A stretch of DNA of 64,000 nucleotides from Rhizobium sp. Q54 (GTDB lineage Bacteria > Pseudomonadota > Alphaproteobacteria > UBA2966 > CAIVPW01): NCBI GenBank assembly GCA_945947575.1, contig CAMEYM010000010.1, forward strand, positions 29,599 through 93,598. The letters are read 5' to 3'. A model generated the notes under the pieces. The model made no database searches. It was not told where the DNA came from and saw only the letters and a list, made by a program, of their open reading frames with translations. A program made the translations under genes and the position numbers. Shown here one piece after another: positions 9,209 to 17,871 of this stretch (position 1 is its first letter; every line of letters starts with the position of its first letter).

Positions 9209-9838
9209 TTGAACGAAGCAGCAGAGGGACTTGCCGGTCCTTTGGCCGGCCTCCCGGCGACGGCGCCGGGTCGCGTTGGCCTACTGGGCGGATCGTTCAA
9301 TCCGGCCCACCCGGGGCATTTGCATATCAGCCAGCTGGCGCTCGATATCCTCCGGCTCGATGCGGTGTGGTGGCTGGTCTCGCCGCAGAACCCGCTCAAG
9401 TCCACGGACGGCATGGAGCCGCTCGGCCACCGCCTCGGCCTGGCGCAGGAGCGGGCGGCGCCGGAGCCGCGCATCATCGTGACTGACCTCGAGCGGTCGC
9501 TCGGCACGCGCTACAGCGTCGATACGCTGTCGGCACTGATCCAGCGCTACCCGGCGACGCGCTGGGTCTGGATCATGGGGGCCGACAACCTATCTGAGTT
9601 GCATCGCTGGAAGGACTGGACCCGGCTGTTCGAGCTGGCGCCGGTTGCGGTGTTCGACCGGCCTACCTATTCTTTCAACGCCCTTCAGGGCGTTGCGGCG
9701 CGCCAGATGGCGCAGCATCGCGTGACGCGCACCAACGCCAATACCCTTGCCGACAGGAAGCCGCCGGCGTGGATGTTCCTGTGGAGTGCATTCGACCCGG
9801 CGTCGGCGACGGCGATCCGGGAGAGCAAGCAACCCTGA
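9209..9838 (+). CDS. nadD: Nicotinate-nucleotide adenylyltransferase
   Basis: Joins nicotinate mononucleotide and ATP to give deamido-NAD in NAD synthesis. The 209-residue protein shows the nucleotidyltransferase signature GGSFNPAHPGH near residue 28, the GADNLSELHRW substrate loop, and SATAIRE, the variant of the ISSTxIR ATP site. The frame opens with TTG directly after the proA stop; no in-frame ATG precedes the GGSFNP motif, so TTG is the best start, with another TTG at 9242 possible. It sits between proA and rsfS as in many alphaproteobacteria. Confidence 0.93.
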   Translation: MNEAAEGLAGPLAGLPATAPGRVGLLGGSFNPAHPGHLHISQLALDILRLDAVWWLVSPQNPLKSTDGMEPLGHRLGLAQERAAPEPRIIVTDLERSLGTRYSVDTLSALIQRYPATRWVWIMGADNLSELHRWKDWTRLFELAPVAVFDRPTYSFNALQGVAARQMAQHRVTRTNANTLADRKPPAWMFLWSAFDPASATAIRESKQP

Positions 9839-9841
9839 GCT

Positions 9842-10483
9842 ATGGAGAGAGCGATCCCCGCACCCAAGAAGACGAAGCCGAAGGCACCGACTGCTAAGAA
9901 GGCGCCCGCGCGCAAGCTGACCAAAGCACCCGCCCGCAAGACGGGCGCCACCAAGACCAAGCCGTCCGCGGCCAAGGCCAAGAACAAGAAGATGGCCTTC
10001 GCGGCGAAGCCCCTGAAGGCGGCGCGGCCGAAGGCGCCGCCAAAGAAGGCGCCACCACGGAAGGCAGCGCCACCGAAGGCGACGCGACCGACCGCCACTC
10101 CGAAGCCAGCGAAGTCGAAGGCCTCGACGCAGCTCTTGAACTTGGCCCTGAAGTCGCTCGACGACGATCAGGCGGTGGATGTCTCGACGATCGACCTGGA
10201 AGGCAAGACGAGCATCGCCGACCACATGATCGTCGCTTCGGGCCGTTCCCAGCGTCAGGTCGGCGCCATGGCCGTGCACTTGATGCAGCGACTGAAGGCG
10301 GCAGGCTATCGCGGCATCCAGATCGAAGGCATGCCGCAGAACGACTGGGTGCTGGTGGATGCCGGCGACGTCATCGTGCATCTGTTCCGGCCCGAGGTGC
10401 GCACGTTCTACAACCTCGAGAAGATGTGGTCCGCGGAGTTCAACGAGGCCGCCGCAGCGGACGCCGAGCGAGCCCACGGCTGA
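9842..10483 (+). CDS. rsfS: Ribosomal silencing factor with a long basic N-terminal extension
   Basis: Residues 97-213 are a normal RsfS/Iojap domain, which binds L14 and blocks subunit joining during starvation; DVSTIDLEGKTSIADHMIVA and the aromatic ending with HLFRPEVRTFYNLEKMW are diagnostic. Before it lie about 96 residues of Lys, Ala, Pro and Thr repeats (KKAPARKLTKAPARK and similar), absent from ordinary RsfS of about 110-140 residues. The first ATG (9842) lies 3 bases after the nadD stop; a Met at residue 51 is an alternative start inside the repeats, so the true length of the tail is open. The gpmI ATG is 2 bases downstream. Confidence 0.9.
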   Translation: MERAIPAPKKTKPKAPTAKKAPARKLTKAPARKTGATKTKPSAAKAKNKKMAFAAKPLKAARPKAPPKKAPPRKAAPPKATRPTATPKPAKSKASTQLLNLALKSLDDDQAVDVSTIDLEGKTSIADHMIVASGRSQRQVGAMAVHLMQRLKAAGYRGIQIEGMPQNDWVLVDAGDVIVHLFRPEVRTFYNLEKMWSAEFNEAAAADAERAHG

Positions 10484-10485
10484 CC

Positions 10486-12057
10486 ATGGCTGAGTCGTTG
10501 CGCCGCCGTCCGGTCGTGCTGTGCGTGCTCGATGGCTGGGGCCATCGCGAGGAGCCGCGCGACAACGCCATCGCCATCGCCAAGACGCCGGTCTACGACC
10601 GCCTGGTGCGGACCAATCCGGTCAGCTTCCTTGCGACGTCCGCAGAGGAAGTGGGGCTGCCGGCGGGACAGATGGGCAACTCCGAGGTCGGGCACATGAA
10701 TCTCGGCGCCGGGCGCACGGTGATGCAGGTGCTGCCGCGCATCGACGTCGAGTCGGGCCGCGGCTATCCGGAAGTGCCGGGGCTGAAGAAGCTGATCGCC
10801 ACGCTGAAGGCGTCGAAGGGCGCCTGCCACGTGATGGGATTGCTCTCGCCGGGTGGCGTGCATTCGCACCTGCAGCATTTCGCGCCGATGGTGAAGGCCA
10901 TCGCAGCGCAGGGCGTGCCGGTAGTGCTGCACCTGTTCCTGGACGGGCGTGACACGCCGCCGAAGAGTGCGCTGGAGTACCTGAGCACGTTCGAGCAGCA
11001 GATCGCGAGCGTCGGCGGCGTGCGCACCGCCACCGTGTCGGGGCGCTTCTTCACCATGGATCGCGACAAGCGCTGGGATCGCGTGGCGCAAGGCTACGCG
11101 GCGCTGGTGAGCGGGCGCGGCGTGATTGCCGCGGACGCGCAACGCGCCATCGAGAACGCCTACGCGCGCGGCGAGACCGACGAGTTCGTCGAGCCGACGG
11201 TGCTGTCCGGCTACGGCGGTATGAACGACGGTGACGGCGTGCTGATGCTCAACTTCCGCTCCGACCGCGTGCGGGAGATCCTGAGCGCGCTGGTCGATCC
11301 GGCCTTCACCGGATTCGCGCGCGAGCGCGTACCTCAGTTTGCGGCCGTTGCGGGCATGACGGACTATTCGGACGCGCTCAGCGAGAAGCTGATCACGCTA
11401 TTCCCGCAGCAGCGCCTGACCAACTCGCTCGGCGAGCTTGTCAGCCGCGCCGGCGGCCGCCAGCTGCGCATCGCCGAGACCGAGAAGTACGCCCACGTCA
11501 CGTTCTTCTTCAACGGCGGTGAGGAGACGGTGTTCGTCGGCGAAGACCGCATCATGGTGCCGTCGCCGAAGGTGCCAACCTATGACCAGAAGCCGGAGAT
11601 GTCTGCCCAGGAAGTGACCGACCGCCTCGTCGAGGCGATCCAGTCGGGCACCTACGACTTCATTCTGGTGAACTACGCCAACGCCGACATGGTCGGACAT
11701 TCCGGAATCCTGAGCGCGGCGATCCGCGCCGTGGAGACGGTGGACGCGTGCCTCGGCCGCGTTGAGGCGGCGGTGGTGCAAGCGGGCGGCGTGCTGTTGA
11801 TCACCGCCGACCACGGCAACGTCGAGATGATGCGCGACGACGCGACGGGCCAGCCGCATACCGCGCATACGACGTGTCCGGTGCCGGCGATCCTGGTCAA
11901 CGCACCGGCCGAAGTCCGCGGCATCCGCGACGGACGCTTGGCGGACATCGCGCCGACCCTGCTGCCGTTCCTCGGCCTCACCCAGCCGCGCGACATGGAC
12001 GGCCGCAATCTCCTGCAGCTCGCCGAGGAAGCGAAGCGGTCGGGCGCGCGGCGCTAA
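10486..12057 (+). CDS. gpmI: Cofactor-independent phosphoglycerate mutase
   Basis: Interconverts 3- and 2-phosphoglycerate in glycolysis using two manganese ions. At 523 residues it matches the family. Visible are the metal Asp in CVLDGWG, the phosphoserine loop MGNSEVGHMN (Ser66), DGRDTPPKSA, NYANADMVGHSG and the second metal site TADHGNVEMM. ATG 10486 was chosen by homology and lies 2 bases after the rsfS stop. It ends the obgE-to-gpmI run; the following plus-strand gene begins 358 bases later. Confidence 0.96.
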   Translation: MAESLRRRPVVLCVLDGWGHREEPRDNAIAIAKTPVYDRLVRTNPVSFLATSAEEVGLPAGQMGNSEVGHMNLGAGRTVMQVLPRIDVESGRGYPEVPGLKKLIATLKASKGACHVMGLLSPGGVHSHLQHFAPMVKAIAAQGVPVVLHLFLDGRDTPPKSALEYLSTFEQQIASVGGVRTATVSGRFFTMDRDKRWDRVAQGYAALVSGRGVIAADAQRAIENAYARGETDEFVEPTVLSGYGGMNDGDGVLMLNFRSDRVREILSALVDPAFTGFARERVPQFAAVAGMTDYSDALSEKLITLFPQQRLTNSLGELVSRAGGRQLRIAETEKYAHVTFFFNGGEETVFVGEDRIMVPSPKVPTYDQKPEMSAQEVTDRLVEAIQSGTYDFILVNYANADMVGHSGILSAAIRAVETVDACLGRVEAAVVQAGGVLLITADHGNVEMMRDDATGQPHTAHTTCPVPAILVNAPAEVRGIRDGRLADIAPTLLPFLGLTQPRDMDGRNLLQLAEEAKRSGARR

Positions 12058-12076
12058 CAGCGGCGCCCAACTGGCC

Positions 12077-12307
12077 CTAGCGGCCGGCCGCGCCGGTGCT
12101 GGCGAAGGTCACGCAGAGAGTGACCGCGCCGCGACAGCGGAAGGCGCTCTCCGGCCGCTCGGGAGCGGTGGCCGCCTTGGCGACCAGGGTCGCCGCGGGC
12201 AGGGCATGCGGGAAGAATGCGCTGACAGCGGCGGCGAGGGCGAAGCCGAGGGCAATGCCGACCAACGCTCGCGACACGGTGCACTCCGAGCGGGAGGAAG
12301 CGACCAT
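12077..12307 (-). CDS. Small hypothetical secreted or membrane protein
   Basis: A 76-residue frame on the strand opposite its neighbours, in the gap between gpmI and the envC-like gene. It begins MVASSRSECTVSR and continues with one strong hydrophobic segment (ALVGIALGFALAAAVSAFF) followed by an Ala-rich stretch, so it could be a signal peptide or membrane anchor. The exported part would be about 45 residues with two cysteines (FRCRG and LCVTF). A GTG lies two codons upstream of the ATG. No homology is recognised and no clear ribosome site is visible, so it may not be real. Confidence 0.4.
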   Translation of the reverse strand: MVASSRSECTVSRALVGIALGFALAAAVSAFFPHALPAATLVAKAATAPERPESAFRCRGAVTLCVTFASTGAAGR

Positions 12308-12415
12308 CTCCACCTAGGCGCAAACGGCGCGCGCCGCACTGTGGCAAGCAGGCAATCTCTCGCCAGGGCCATCCGGCCGGCGCCGGAGTAGCGCGAGAGG
12401 AGTAGTATCGAGTCC

Positions 12416-13567
12416 GTGAGACTCGGGCCGTTCGCACTTCCGTTGCTGGCGCTTGGCGCCGCCCTGCTGGCCTTGCCGGCGGCGGCGCAAGAGCCGCTGC
12501 CCGGTCCGCTACAACAGCTGCAGGAACTGGAGCGGGCGCTCGAGCAGAGCCGGCTGCGCCAGCAGGAGTTGGCGCGCCAAGCGGCGCGGCTGGCGCAAGA
12601 ACTCGGCACGCTGCGCGCGCAACTGGTCGCGGCAGCGGAAGCTGTGCAGCAGCAGGAAGCGCGCATCACCTTGATCAACGCGCGCCTCGACGTGTTGCGC
12701 GCCGAGGAGGCGACGCGCTCGGAAGCATTGATGCGCGAGCATCGCGACCTTGCCGTCGTGCTGGCGAGCCTGGCGCGGCTGTCACGCCAGCCGCCGGCGA
12801 CCATGGTGGCCGGCCAAGGCGCCGCTATCGATCTCGTGCGCTCGTCGTTGCTGCTCGCCGCGGTCGTGCCGGGACTGCAAGATCGCGCCCGCGAGGCGGT
12901 CAACGAGCTCGTTTCCATCCGTGAGCTTCGCCGCGCCATCGCCGAGGAGCAGGCGGGGCTCGCCGACGCATACCGTCAGCTCGAGACGGAGCGCAGACGG
13001 CTGGCTGGATTACTGGAGCAGAAGGGCGCCGAGCAGGCGCAAACCCAGACCGCTGCCCTAGCGGAACGCGAGCGCGTGACACGCATGGCGGCCGAGGCGC
13101 AGGACCTGCGCGAGTTGCTGGGCCGCCTCGACGCGGAACCCGGGTTCGACGTCGGGCCGCCCGAAGGGACGCGGCCATTCGCCGAGGCGCGCGGGCGCCT
13201 GCCGCTGCCGGCTCGCGGCAAAGTGATCCGCTCCTGGGGCGAGGTCGATCCGCTCGGATTCCCGGCCCGTGGCCTCACGGTCGAGATCGTCGACGGCGCA
13301 CAGGTGGTGGCGCCGTACGATGGCCGAATCGTGTTCGCCGACGCCTTCCGCAGCTATGGCCAACTCTTGATAATCAGCCATGGCGGGGGCTACCATACGT
13401 TAATAGCCGGGCTATATCGTATCGACGGTCAAGTCGGCCAATGGCTGCTGGCCGGAGAGCCTGTGGGCCAGGCAAGCCACGGTGAGAACGGCAAATCCAC
13501 GCTTTATGTAGAGCTGCGCCGCAACGGCGAGCCGATCAACCCATTGCCGTGGTTGGCGGCACGGTAG
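12416..13567 (+). CDS. EnvC-like murein hydrolase activator, degenerate LytM domain
   Basis: A 383-residue periplasmic protein. A signal peptide (residues 1-24, ending ALPAAAQ) is followed by long coiled coils up to about 225, rich in Glu, Gln, Arg and Ala, and by an M23/LytM domain at about 265-380. In active M23 enzymes zinc is held by HxxxD and HxH; here the equivalents read GLTVEIVDG and LYVELRRNG, so the metal ligands are missing. That matches EnvC-type factors that activate amidases rather than cut murein themselves. The start is GTG 12416 with AGAGGAG about 13 bases upstream. It precedes two Ctp genes, an arrangement common in alphaproteobacteria. Confidence 0.85.
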   Translation: MRLGPFALPLLALGAALLALPAAAQEPLPGPLQQLQELERALEQSRLRQQELARQAARLAQELGTLRAQLVAAAEAVQQQEARITLINARLDVLRAEEATRSEALMREHRDLAVVLASLARLSRQPPATMVAGQGAAIDLVRSSLLLAAVVPGLQDRAREAVNELVSIRELRRAIAEEQAGLADAYRQLETERRRLAGLLEQKGAEQAQTQTAALAERERVTRMAAEAQDLRELLGRLDAEPGFDVGPPEGTRPFAEARGRLPLPARGKVIRSWGEVDPLGFPARGLTVEIVDGAQVVAPYDGRIVFADAFRSYGQLLIISHGGGYHTLIAGLYRIDGQVGQWLLAGEPVGQASHGENGKSTLYVELRRNGEPINPLPWLAAR

Positions 13568-13629
13568 CTGCCCCAAAGGGGCCACACGGGACCGGTACTA
13601 GGGCTGAGCAAGATAGGGATCGAACCACG

Positions 13630-14868
13630 ATGATCAGGACCGCGTTCCTTGCGACCGTTGCCGGTGGCCTCGCCCTGGTGACACTTCCGGCGCAGACGGC
13701 GGAAACCACCGCCTATCAGCAACTCAACCTGTTCGGCAACGTGTTCGAGCTCGTGCGCGCGCGCTACGCCGAGCCGGTCGATGAGCAGAAGCTAATCTAC
13801 TCCGCCATCAACGGCATGCTTGCCGCCCTCGACCCGCATTCGGCCTTCATGGCCGCCCAGGAATACCGCGACATGCAGGAGCGCACCTCCGGCGAGTTCG
13901 GTGGCCTTGGCCTCGAAGTGCGCATGGAAGAGGGCCTCGTCCGCGTTTCGCGTCCGATGGAGGACTCGCCCGCCCTGCGCGCCGGCGTCAAGCAGAACGA
14001 CCTAATCACGCACATCGATGGCCAGCCCGTCATGGGCCTGACGCTGAACGAGGCCGTCGAGAAGATGCGCGGCCGCGTCAACACTCCGATCGACCTGACC
14101 ATCACGCGCGACGGTGCCGCGGCGCCGTTGGTCGTGCGGGTCACGCGCGAGATCATCCGCCAGCCCTCCGTGCGCTACCGCGTCGAGGGCAACGCCGCCT
14201 ACATCCTGATCACCTCGTTCTCGGAACAGACCGAGTCGGGCGTGCGCCGCGCCATGACCGAGCTGCGCGCCACCCTCGGCGACAAGTTCGAGGGTGTCAT
14301 CCTCGACGTGCGAAACAACCCGGGCGGCCTGCTCGAGCAGTCGGTCGCCGTCGTCGATGCGTTCCTGGAGCGCGGCGAGGTCGTTTCGACCCGCGGCCGC
14401 GAGACCGGCAACGTGCAGCGCTACACGGCCCGCCGCGGCGACCTCGCCGAAGGCAAGCCGGTCATCGTGCTGACCAACAACGGCTCGGCCTCGGCGTCGG
14501 AGATCGTCGCCGGCGCCCTGCAAGACCACAAGCGGGCCATCATCCTGGGCACCACAACCTTCGGTAAGGGCTCGGTGCAGACCATCATGCCGATGGGCGA
14601 TCAGGGCGCCATGCGCCTGACCACCTCGCGCTACTACACGCCGTCGGGCCGCTCGATCCAGGGCACCGGCGTGGTGCCCGACGTCGTCGTCGAGCAGGCG
14701 CGCATCCAGCCGCTGCGCGCGGCGGACGGCACCGCCACGACCGCAACGGCGGCTCCGCCGCCGGCCGCCGGACCGGGCGCCACCACGCCCCCGGATTACC
14801 AGCTGGCGCGCGCCATCGATCTATTGCACTCGCTGTCGGTGTACCAGAAGGCACCGGCGGTGAACTAA
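13630..14868 (+). CDS. ctpA: C-terminal processing protease, S41 family
   Basis: A 412-residue periplasmic serine protease of the CtpA/Tsp type. It has a signal peptide (to about residue 25), the N-terminal helical part with LDPHSAFM, a PDZ domain at about 95-175 and the S41 catalytic domain. The dyad is intact: Ser288 in NNGSASASEIVAGAL and Lys313 in TFGKGSVQ, exactly 25 residues apart as in characterised members. Such enzymes trim or destroy periplasmic proteins, often murein hydrolases, which fits the EnvC-like gene just upstream. ATG 13630 was chosen with AGGGA upstream and because the signal peptide starts there. A catalytically degenerate relative follows 31 bases later. Confidence 0.93.
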   Translation: MIRTAFLATVAGGLALVTLPAQTAETTAYQQLNLFGNVFELVRARYAEPVDEQKLIYSAINGMLAALDPHSAFMAAQEYRDMQERTSGEFGGLGLEVRMEEGLVRVSRPMEDSPALRAGVKQNDLITHIDGQPVMGLTLNEAVEKMRGRVNTPIDLTITRDGAAAPLVVRVTREIIRQPSVRYRVEGNAAYILITSFSEQTESGVRRAMTELRATLGDKFEGVILDVRNNPGGLLEQSVAVVDAFLERGEVVSTRGRETGNVQRYTARRGDLAEGKPVIVLTNNGSASASEIVAGALQDHKRAIILGTTTFGKGSVQTIMPMGDQGAMRLTTSRYYTPSGRSIQGTGVVPDVVVEQARIQPLRAADGTATTATAAPPPAAGPGATTPPDYQLARAIDLLHSLSVYQKAPAVN

Positions 14869-14899
14869 GCAGCACGCAAATCCTGGGTTTGGAGTCCAA

Positions 14900-16204
14900 A
14901 TGAATCAGTCTCGGGTTACGACGGCGCGCGGGAACGGTGTGCGCTCGGCGCGGCGCGCCGGCATCAGCAGCATCATCGTCGCGGCGACGCTCGGCCTACT
15001 GACCGCCGACACATTGGCGGCGGACGCGCGCACCTACACCCAGCTCAACCTGTTCGGCGACGCGTATGACCGCGTGCGCCGCGCCTACGTCGAACCGGTG
15101 GCGGACGAGCACCTCATCCGCTCGGCCATCAACGGCCTGCTCGCGGCACTGGATCCGGATTCGGTGTTCATGACGCCGCAGGCCTACAAGGACCTGCTCG
15201 CCAACAAGGTGCGCGTCTATGACGGCCTCGGCCTTGAGATCACCATGTCGGAGGGCGTCGCCCGCGTGGTCGCGCCGATCGACGGCGGCCCCGCCTTCAC
15301 GGCCGGCCTGCGCACTGACGACCTGATTGTCGATATCAACGGCACGCCCGTCTACGGCATGAACCTGACCGAGACGATCCAGGCATTGCAGGGCGCCCCC
15401 GGCACCGTTGCCGACCTGGTCATCGTGCGCCAGGGCTCCGATGCGTTCCGCCAAGCGGTGACACGCGAGGCGGTCGCCGAGCCGGCGGTGACGGCGCGCA
15501 CGCGCGGCAACGAAGGCTACATCCGCATCCCCTACTTCACTCCGGGCGTGCTGGCCCAGGTCACCAAGGCGGTGACCGACCTGCAGGCGAAGCTCGGCCA
15601 GAATTTCGAGGGCGTTGTCCTCGACCTGCGCAACACACCGGGCGGCTCGCATGAAGCGGCCCTCCAGGTCGCCGACGCGTTCCTTGTGGACGGCCTGATG
15701 ATGTCGATCCAGGGCCGCGCCGAAGGCGACTCGAAGGCGTTCACCGCCACCCCCGGCGACATCCTGCAGGGGCGGCCCCTCGTCGTTCTCGTCGACGGTG
15801 GCACGGCCGGCCCGGCGGAAATCCTCGCTGGCGCGCTCAAGGATCGCGGCCGCGCCATCACCATCGGCACGAGCACGTTCAAGCGCGGCTCCGCCCAGTC
15901 GCTCGTGCAAATGGGCGAATTCGGCTACGTGCAGCTCACCACGGGCTACTACGTGACGCCCAAGGGCGCATCGATCCAGAACGACGGCATCGTCCCCGAG
16001 ACGATCGTCGAGCCGGCCCGCGTCATCCTGCCGGAGGACCGTTTCCCTCGCCGCACCGAGGCGACCCTGCGTGGCGCCCTCGACGTGCCGGCCGGCGGCC
16101 GCGCCGCGGTGCAGACCGAGGCGGCCGAGGTCGACTACCAGCTGGCGCGCGCGTTTGACCTGTTGCACGCCCTTGCCCTGGTCAATCAGTTCGCCGCGAA
16201 CTGA
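14900..16204 (+). CDS. S41-family paralogue lacking the catalytic Ser and Lys
   Basis: A 434-residue protein of the same build as the preceding protease: an N-terminal signal or anchor (about 21-41), LDPDSVFM, a PDZ domain, an S41 fold and the same C-terminal DYQLARAFDLLHAL signature. The catalytic positions are changed. Where the neighbour has GSASASE this one reads GTAGPAE, so Ser becomes Gly304, and where it has FGKGS this one reads FKRGS, so Lys becomes Arg329. Surrounding structural motifs are kept, and the gene is long and uninterrupted, which argues for a selected pseudoprotease rather than decay. It may bind substrates, regulate the active copy or form mixed oligomers. It lies between ctpA and the deacetylase gene. 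Confidence 0.9.
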   Translation: MNQSRVTTARGNGVRSARRAGISSIIVAATLGLLTADTLAADARTYTQLNLFGDAYDRVRRAYVEPVADEHLIRSAINGLLAALDPDSVFMTPQAYKDLLANKVRVYDGLGLEITMSEGVARVVAPIDGGPAFTAGLRTDDLIVDINGTPVYGMNLTETIQALQGAPGTVADLVIVRQGSDAFRQAVTREAVAEPAVTARTRGNEGYIRIPYFTPGVLAQVTKAVTDLQAKLGQNFEGVVLDLRNTPGGSHEAALQVADAFLVDGLMMSIQGRAEGDSKAFTATPGDILQGRPLVVLVDGGTAGPAEILAGALKDRGRAITIGTSTFKRGSAQSLVQMGEFGYVQLTTGYYVTPKGASIQNDGIVPETIVEPARVILPEDRFPRRTEATLRGALDVPAGGRAAVQTEAAEVDYQLARAFDLLHALALVNQFAAN

Positions 16205-16276
16205 GCCGCACGCGCTCGCGGCCGCCGCGCTTCGCGGCGCGTCGCCGTTCGTGACGCGCCCCACGGGATACCAACT

Positions 16277-16308
16277 CGCGCGCCCTAGTGGCGCGCGGGA
16301 CGTTTTGG
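16277..16308 (+). terminator. Possible weak terminator after the Ctp pair
   Basis: CGCGCGCC (16277-16284) pairs with GGCGCGCG (16290-16297) around a 5-base loop and is followed by GGGACGTTTTGG. A second hairpin, CGCCGCG-CTT-CGCGGCG, lies nearby at about 16227-16243. The T-run is short, so read-through into the deacetylase gene is likely. Confidence 0.4.
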
Positions 16309-16323
16309 CCCAGGCGTAACGCC

Positions 16324-17871
16324 ATGTTCGGCCGGAAAAAGAAGGCAGCAGCGGAGCCCGAGGTCGAGGAAGACGACGTTGCCCTCGACGAGGACGACGA
16401 CGCCCCTGCAGCCACGGACGATGCGCCCGACGCGGACGCCGATGCCACAGCCGACGACGATGTCGCGGCCACCGCGCCGGACGACGAAGACACGTCCGAC
16501 GACGACGGCGATGCGGACGGCGATGACGAGCCGGCCGAGGCCGACGACGATCACCCCGACATCAGCCAGTTCTTCGGCGGCGGCGGCAGCAGCAACGCGG
16601 ACGACATCGACGACGACGCGGCAGAGATCGGCGTAAGCGACGACGACTACGAGGACGACGACGAGGGCAAGCGCCCGCTGTGGAAGAACCCGATCCTGTG
16701 GGCCTCGCTCGGCCTGCTGCTGGTTGTCGGTGTCGCCATCGGCTGGACGACGGTGAGCTTCGACCGCGAGGCCTACGAGGCCGCGTTGGCGCCCCCGACC
16801 GCCGGCGTGGCGCTGCCACCGCCGCCCCCCCGTGCCGGGGCGACGGAAGCCGCCGCGGTTGCACCCGATGCCGCCGCCCCGGGCGGCGCTGCCGCGCCCC
16901 AGACCGCCGCGGCCACGACCCCAGCGGTTCCCGCAGCTACTCCCGCCGCTGCACCCGCCGCGCCCGTCGCTGCGGCGGCGACTCCGGCAGCCGCCACCAC
17001 GCCCCCCGCGGGCGCAGCGCCGGCTCCGCCAGCGGCCGCGGCACCCGGCGATGCGGCGGTGGCCGCCCTGACGCCGGCGCCCGATCCGGGCCTGATTGCT
17101 CCCGGCGAGAATGGCCCGCTGCCCATCAAGGGCGAAGACGGCCGCGAGCCGTGGCGCGTGTACGCGCGCCCGTTCGCGCTGCCCCCCGAGATGCCCAAGA
17201 TCGGCATCGTCATTGGCGGCCTCGGGTTGTCCCGCGCCGCCACCCAGGCAGCCATCCAGCAGTTGCCGCCCGAGGTGACCCTGGCGTTCGCGCCGTACGC
17301 ACCGAACCTTGAGGCGCAGATCGCCGAGGCGCGCGCGGCCGGTCATGAAGTCGTGCTGCAGCTGCCGATGGAGCCGAACGGCTACCCCGCCAACGATCCG
17401 GGCCCGCACACGCTGCTCACCACCGCCGCGGCCGAGGAGAACATCGCTCGCCTGCATTGGCTGCTGTCGCGCTTCACCGGCTATGTCGGCGTCACCAACT
17501 ACATGGGCGGCAAGATGAGCACCTCGGCGGAGGCGCTGCGCCCGATCCTCACCGACCTGCAGACTCGCGGCCTGATGTTCCTGGACGCGCGCGAGATGAC
17601 CGACAGCGTCGCCTCGGCGGTCGCCACCGAGCTCGGCATGGCGCGCGCCGTCACCAACCGCTTCCTCGACACCGAGGCCAATCGCCTGAGCGTCGATGCG
17701 CGCCTCCTGGAACTCGAGCGCATCGCCGCCACTCAGGGCGGCGCCATTGGCATCGGCTACGCCTATCCGGTGACGATCGAGCGGGTCGCGACCTGGATCC
17801 GCGCCCTGCGCGGCAAGAACGTGGCTCTGGCGCCGATCTCGGCGCTGGCGCGCACTTCCGCCACCAATTGA
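16324..17871 (+). CDS. Divergent polysaccharide deacetylase with an acidic cytoplasmic region
   Basis: A 515-residue membrane-anchored protein. Residues 8-112 are strongly acidic, dominated by Asp, Glu and Ala; a single membrane helix lies at about 118-140; residues 150-255 are an Ala/Pro linker; and 265-510 are a divergent polysaccharide deacetylase (DUF610) domain with NEPNGYPA-like ending and the YVGVTNYMGGKMS signature. The motif that is often IDDLG near the domain start reads IGGLGLS, so metal-dependent activity is uncertain. The predicted topology places the acidic part in the cytoplasm and the enzyme domain in the periplasm. Its stop overlaps the rppH start, and it sits downstream of the envC/ctp genes as in related bacteria. 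Confidence 0.85.
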   Translation: MFGRKKKAAAEPEVEEDDVALDEDDDAPAATDDAPDADADATADDDVAATAPDDEDTSDDDGDADGDDEPAEADDDHPDISQFFGGGGSSNADDIDDDAAEIGVSDDDYEDDDEGKRPLWKNPILWASLGLLLVVGVAIGWTTVSFDREAYEAALAPPTAGVALPPPPPRAGATEAAAVAPDAAAPGGAAAPQTAAATTPAVPAATPAAAPAAPVAAAATPAAATTPPAGAAPAPPAAAAPGDAAVAALTPAPDPGLIAPGENGPLPIKGEDGREPWRVYARPFALPPEMPKIGIVIGGLGLSRAATQAAIQQLPPEVTLAFAPYAPNLEAQIAEARAAGHEVVLQLPMEPNGYPANDPGPHTLLTTAAAEENIARLHWLLSRFTGYVGVTNYMGGKMSTSAEALRPILTDLQTRGLMFLDAREMTDSVASAVATELGMARAVTNRFLDTEANRLSVDARLLELERIAATQGGAIGIGYAYPVTIERVATWIRALRGKNVALAPISALARTSATN

